DNA from: Bacteroidales bacterium
GTDB taxonomy: Bacteria > Bacteroidota > Bacteroidia > Bacteroidales > Bacteroidaceae
NCBI GenBank assembly: GCA_018064685.1
Contig: JAGHUS010000138.1
Location: 1-52,184 of the forward strand
Length of the DNA: 52,184 bases
Direction: 5' to 3'
Shown piece by piece: positions 51,401-52,184 of the stretch. How positions within the stretch are numbered: the stretch's first letter is position 1; every line of letters starts with the position of its first letter. A program made the translations under genes and the position numbers. The notes under the pieces are model-generated. The model did no database searches. It was not told the DNA's origin and saw only the letters and a list, made by a program, of their open reading frames with translations.

Positions 51401-51625
51401 CAGTGCGCCGTCGGCAGCCACCAGGTCGGTCAGCGGTATGTAGGTGCCGTTCTGGTCGTTGTAATACAGTATGTCGAACAGACGTTCGCCGCCCAGGAAG
51501 TCGATGGTCTCGCAGAACGCATATTTCAGCGTCTTGCCGTTGGCCATTATCATCGGCTCGGACGGGTTGAACTCAATCTCTTTGGTGATGAAGTGTATGC
51601 CAGAGTTCGCTATCAGATGTTCCAT
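48431..51625 (-). CDS. SrfB-like actin/Hsp70-fold ATPase
   Basis: A 1064-residue protein of the virulence factor SrfB family. An N-terminal region of about 280 residues (with LLLGKWLPMPMFQKE) is followed by an actin-like ATPase fold: phosphate-1 at D294 (DIGNSRTCGILFEEG), phosphate-2 at D624 (TIDIGAGTTDIMVATYE) and an adenosine-type segment around G859 (IVLAGRPTSLDPITELF). The insertion between phosphate-1 and phosphate-2 is very large, as known for SrfB. There is no signal or membrane segment, so it is cytoplasmic. It is the first gene after the strongest promoter near the right end and leads the train; it may power or time the assembly of the membrane complex encoded downstream. Confidence 0.88.
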   Translation of the reverse strand: MEHLIANSGIHFITKEIEFNPSEPMIMANGKTLKYAFCETIDFLGGERLFDILYYNDQNGTYIPLTDLVAADGALVRRSNGREELDEAGMMMMEPGYSTALLTTYQDGDEEVMTINSLQSYRLKSPVDGRTPVTAFELLLGKWLPMPMFQKEVDGVTANVPMGWCRMKMEDIGEGEKKGSRRYRLVWAFDTQMGEDELNILRPFIPADERDEAEYGMCNKVDLLMDFLSSTDDFHAFSDYIASIFDIDLEKEVSRKYKAYYIYFLNFIRLSGGAPEVTLHHNTRRDIMVDLVLDIGNSRTCGILFEEGEFTKGKMLELRDLTHPWKQYENKTFDMRVVFRKADFGNDIVLDEDMFQWKSYVRVGQEAHNLVYRSLEEEGLSEKTTNYSSPKRYLWDEKPYEGQWENLVTKDDPFNVRLSTEVSIPTLNDMFDAEGNFIMPENDANSGMTGGEGGFELLDLEMREHHYSRSALMTFAMIEIFHHAITQVNSIGYRNQWGNVDCHRSIRNVIITCPTAMALSEQVKLRQAAENAFTALTRCIPGLKVADIIPSSAQLKVTDEYAEPGKRVWTYDEASCSQLVYLYAEIAQRYSGEIHKFFELKGHVRPELKEEGYEGKALTIGTIDIGAGTTDIMVATYECEGEGRSKLSPTPLFWDSFFIAGDDILRNLIQNIVIEGNEHQQADLGSIASALTARITDMTNEELKALPCLDNIVYRSKVNEICSTIDENERRAKMVAFASNLIHDFFGKDSAMMSFRDRRCRTDFNTQISVPIAQKMLDLLRLRRPSRLYTFDDLFPELKPADYLLDYFEHHFGFRFEELSWRYNPTEVADIVKATMEPLMKQLALVLYTQHCDIIVLAGRPTSLDPITELFVKYVPTAPDRLVRLNEYRVGSWFPTADGQGYFYDQKAIVAVGGMVGYLASHEGLPGLVIDFTKMIKKMKSTANYIGEYNSRRQQVSKTALSPESSTATFDLSVFPAFLGCRQLDSAMYQARPMYGIYNNSNRHSLRITISRNFYESKEQLAIEEVTDQEGNTLPKRSVELVAQSLVDDGKYWLDKGEFELSIH

Positions 51626-51681
51626 GTGGTATTGAAGTGTTATTTGTTCTTCGTGGTTAAAATTTAATCATCACTAAAAAC

Positions 51682-51695
51682 AAGACTTTAGTCTT
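51682..51695. promoter_or_regulatory. Palindrome at the predicted transcription start of the srfB-like gene
   Basis: AAGACT-TT-AGTCTT, a perfect 6-bp inverted repeat, lies 9-22 nt downstream of the -7 box, at about +2 to +16. Its placement fits a repressor operator or a small 5' hairpin. No regulator gene is adjacent within the window. Confidence 0.5.
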
Positions 51696-51703
51696 AATCT
51701 CTG

Positions 51704-51734
51704 CAAAGATATGAAAAACATTTTGTTCTTGCAA
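51704..51734 (-). promoter_or_regulatory. Promoter of the SrfB/SrfC gene train
   Basis: On the minus strand TTGC (51731-51734), 19 nt, TATCTTTG (51704-51711), an exact match to the Bacteroidota primary promoter. Transcription should begin near 51697 and read leftward through the srfB-like gene 72 nt later. No comparable promoter was seen inside the train. Confidence 0.85.
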
Positions 51735-52184
51735 CTTCTTTCTCATTTTTCTTTCCTTATAAGTGGTGATTTACTTATGCAACTATCTTATACGACGTTA
51801 TTTGTGACGTTATTGCTGAACCTATAGAGTCCCCGCAGCGATGAAATCTATCAGTAGGGACAGAATTAGTGGCTAAAGTAGTTCGAAGCGGTAAATCCTG
51901 CAACCGAGAAAGTTGAGCTTGTGGAACATGAAACTTTGAGTCCGCTTAATAATTAGGATCTCCCCAAAGGGCCTGATATTTCCCCGATAGGGCTGAGATT
52001 TCTTGCCATTAGGCAACTAAAGTTTCCACCTTTGAACAATTGCTTATAAATTGCTTATAATGAACAATGGATAATTAATAATGAGTAATGGGAATTAATG
52101 AGGGGTTGGCTGTGATACGCTAAAGGACGCACATTGTTGCTCATTATTAATTACTCATTGTTAATTATTAATTGCCCATTAATT
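51735..52184. other. Gene-free right end with short repeats
   Basis: No credible gene. A 13-bp direct repeat containing GACGTTATT occurs at about 51794 and 51807. Two 20-bp tandem units beginning CCCCAAAGGGC and CCCCGATAGGG lie at 51962-51981 and 51982-52001. From about 52060 to the end, AATTAATAATGAGTAATGGG runs and their complements form a large imperfect inverted repeat around 52100-52140. It may continue beyond the window. Confidence 0.65.

Overview
The window is a chromosomal segment of a Bacteroidales bacterium, most likely a Prevotella-like (Prevotellaceae) organism. The basis is the recurrent Bacteroidota promoter (a -7 box TAnnTTTG, often with TTG about 19 bp upstream), the protein families present (VirE_N/VapE with an HU-like partner, DUF2027-Smr, DUF4890, HSDR_N next to holA, class 1B dihydroorotate dehydrogenase) and the xylan enzymes. 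No CRISPR array, rRNA, transposase or integrase was seen.

Left part (0.1-12 kb): a primase/helicase-like VapE protein with an HU-like DNA-binding partner; a secreted PHB-depolymerase-type esterase; tRNA-Trp(CCA); the agmatine deiminase and N-carbamoylputrescine amidase pair (agmatine to putrescine); two exported proteins of unknown role; Nif3 and a coiled-coil zinc-ribbon protein separated by a short terminal-inverted-repeat element; and a CE1-type feruloyl/acetyl esterase.

Middle (12-30 kb): mostly housekeeping. It holds a stand-alone HSDR_N nuclease-fold protein divergent from AMP nucleosidase and holA, an XRE regulator, pyrK-pyrD behind a long leader, an ABM monooxygenase, a six-hairpin glycosidase, DUF4890, the fluoride channel crcB, DUF2027-Smr, a TonB-dependent receptor, a 48-residue zinc ribbon and purU. 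A xylan-side-chain group follows on the minus strand at 27.7-33 kb: GH67 alpha-glucuronidase, a YfaP/DUF2135 protein and a GH3 beta-xylosidase/glucosidase.

Right part (33-51.7 kb): one long minus-strand gene train reading from about 51.7 kb leftward. In transcription order it is a SrfB-like actin-fold ATPase, a SrfC-like P-loop GTPase, a membrane-anchored subtilisin (S8), a four-helix membrane protein, a second P-loop GTPase, a bitopic protein with a Q/N-rich repeat tail, a membrane-anchored helical protein, two exported coiled-coil proteins whose genes overlap ATGA, a tail-anchored protein with repeated prealbumin-like segments, and perhaps a DUF1294 membrane protein. A strong promoter (TTGC-N19-TATCTTTG) with a palindrome just past the predicted start of transcription precedes srfB; no other clear promoter of this type was seen inside the train. 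The most striking feature of the window is this apparent envelope-spanning machine, combining two NTPase engines, a second GTPase and a tethered protease around the poorly understood SrfB/SrfC pair. Its promoter-proximal spacers are filled with short repeats and a slippage-prone homopolymer tract, which suggests variable expression.
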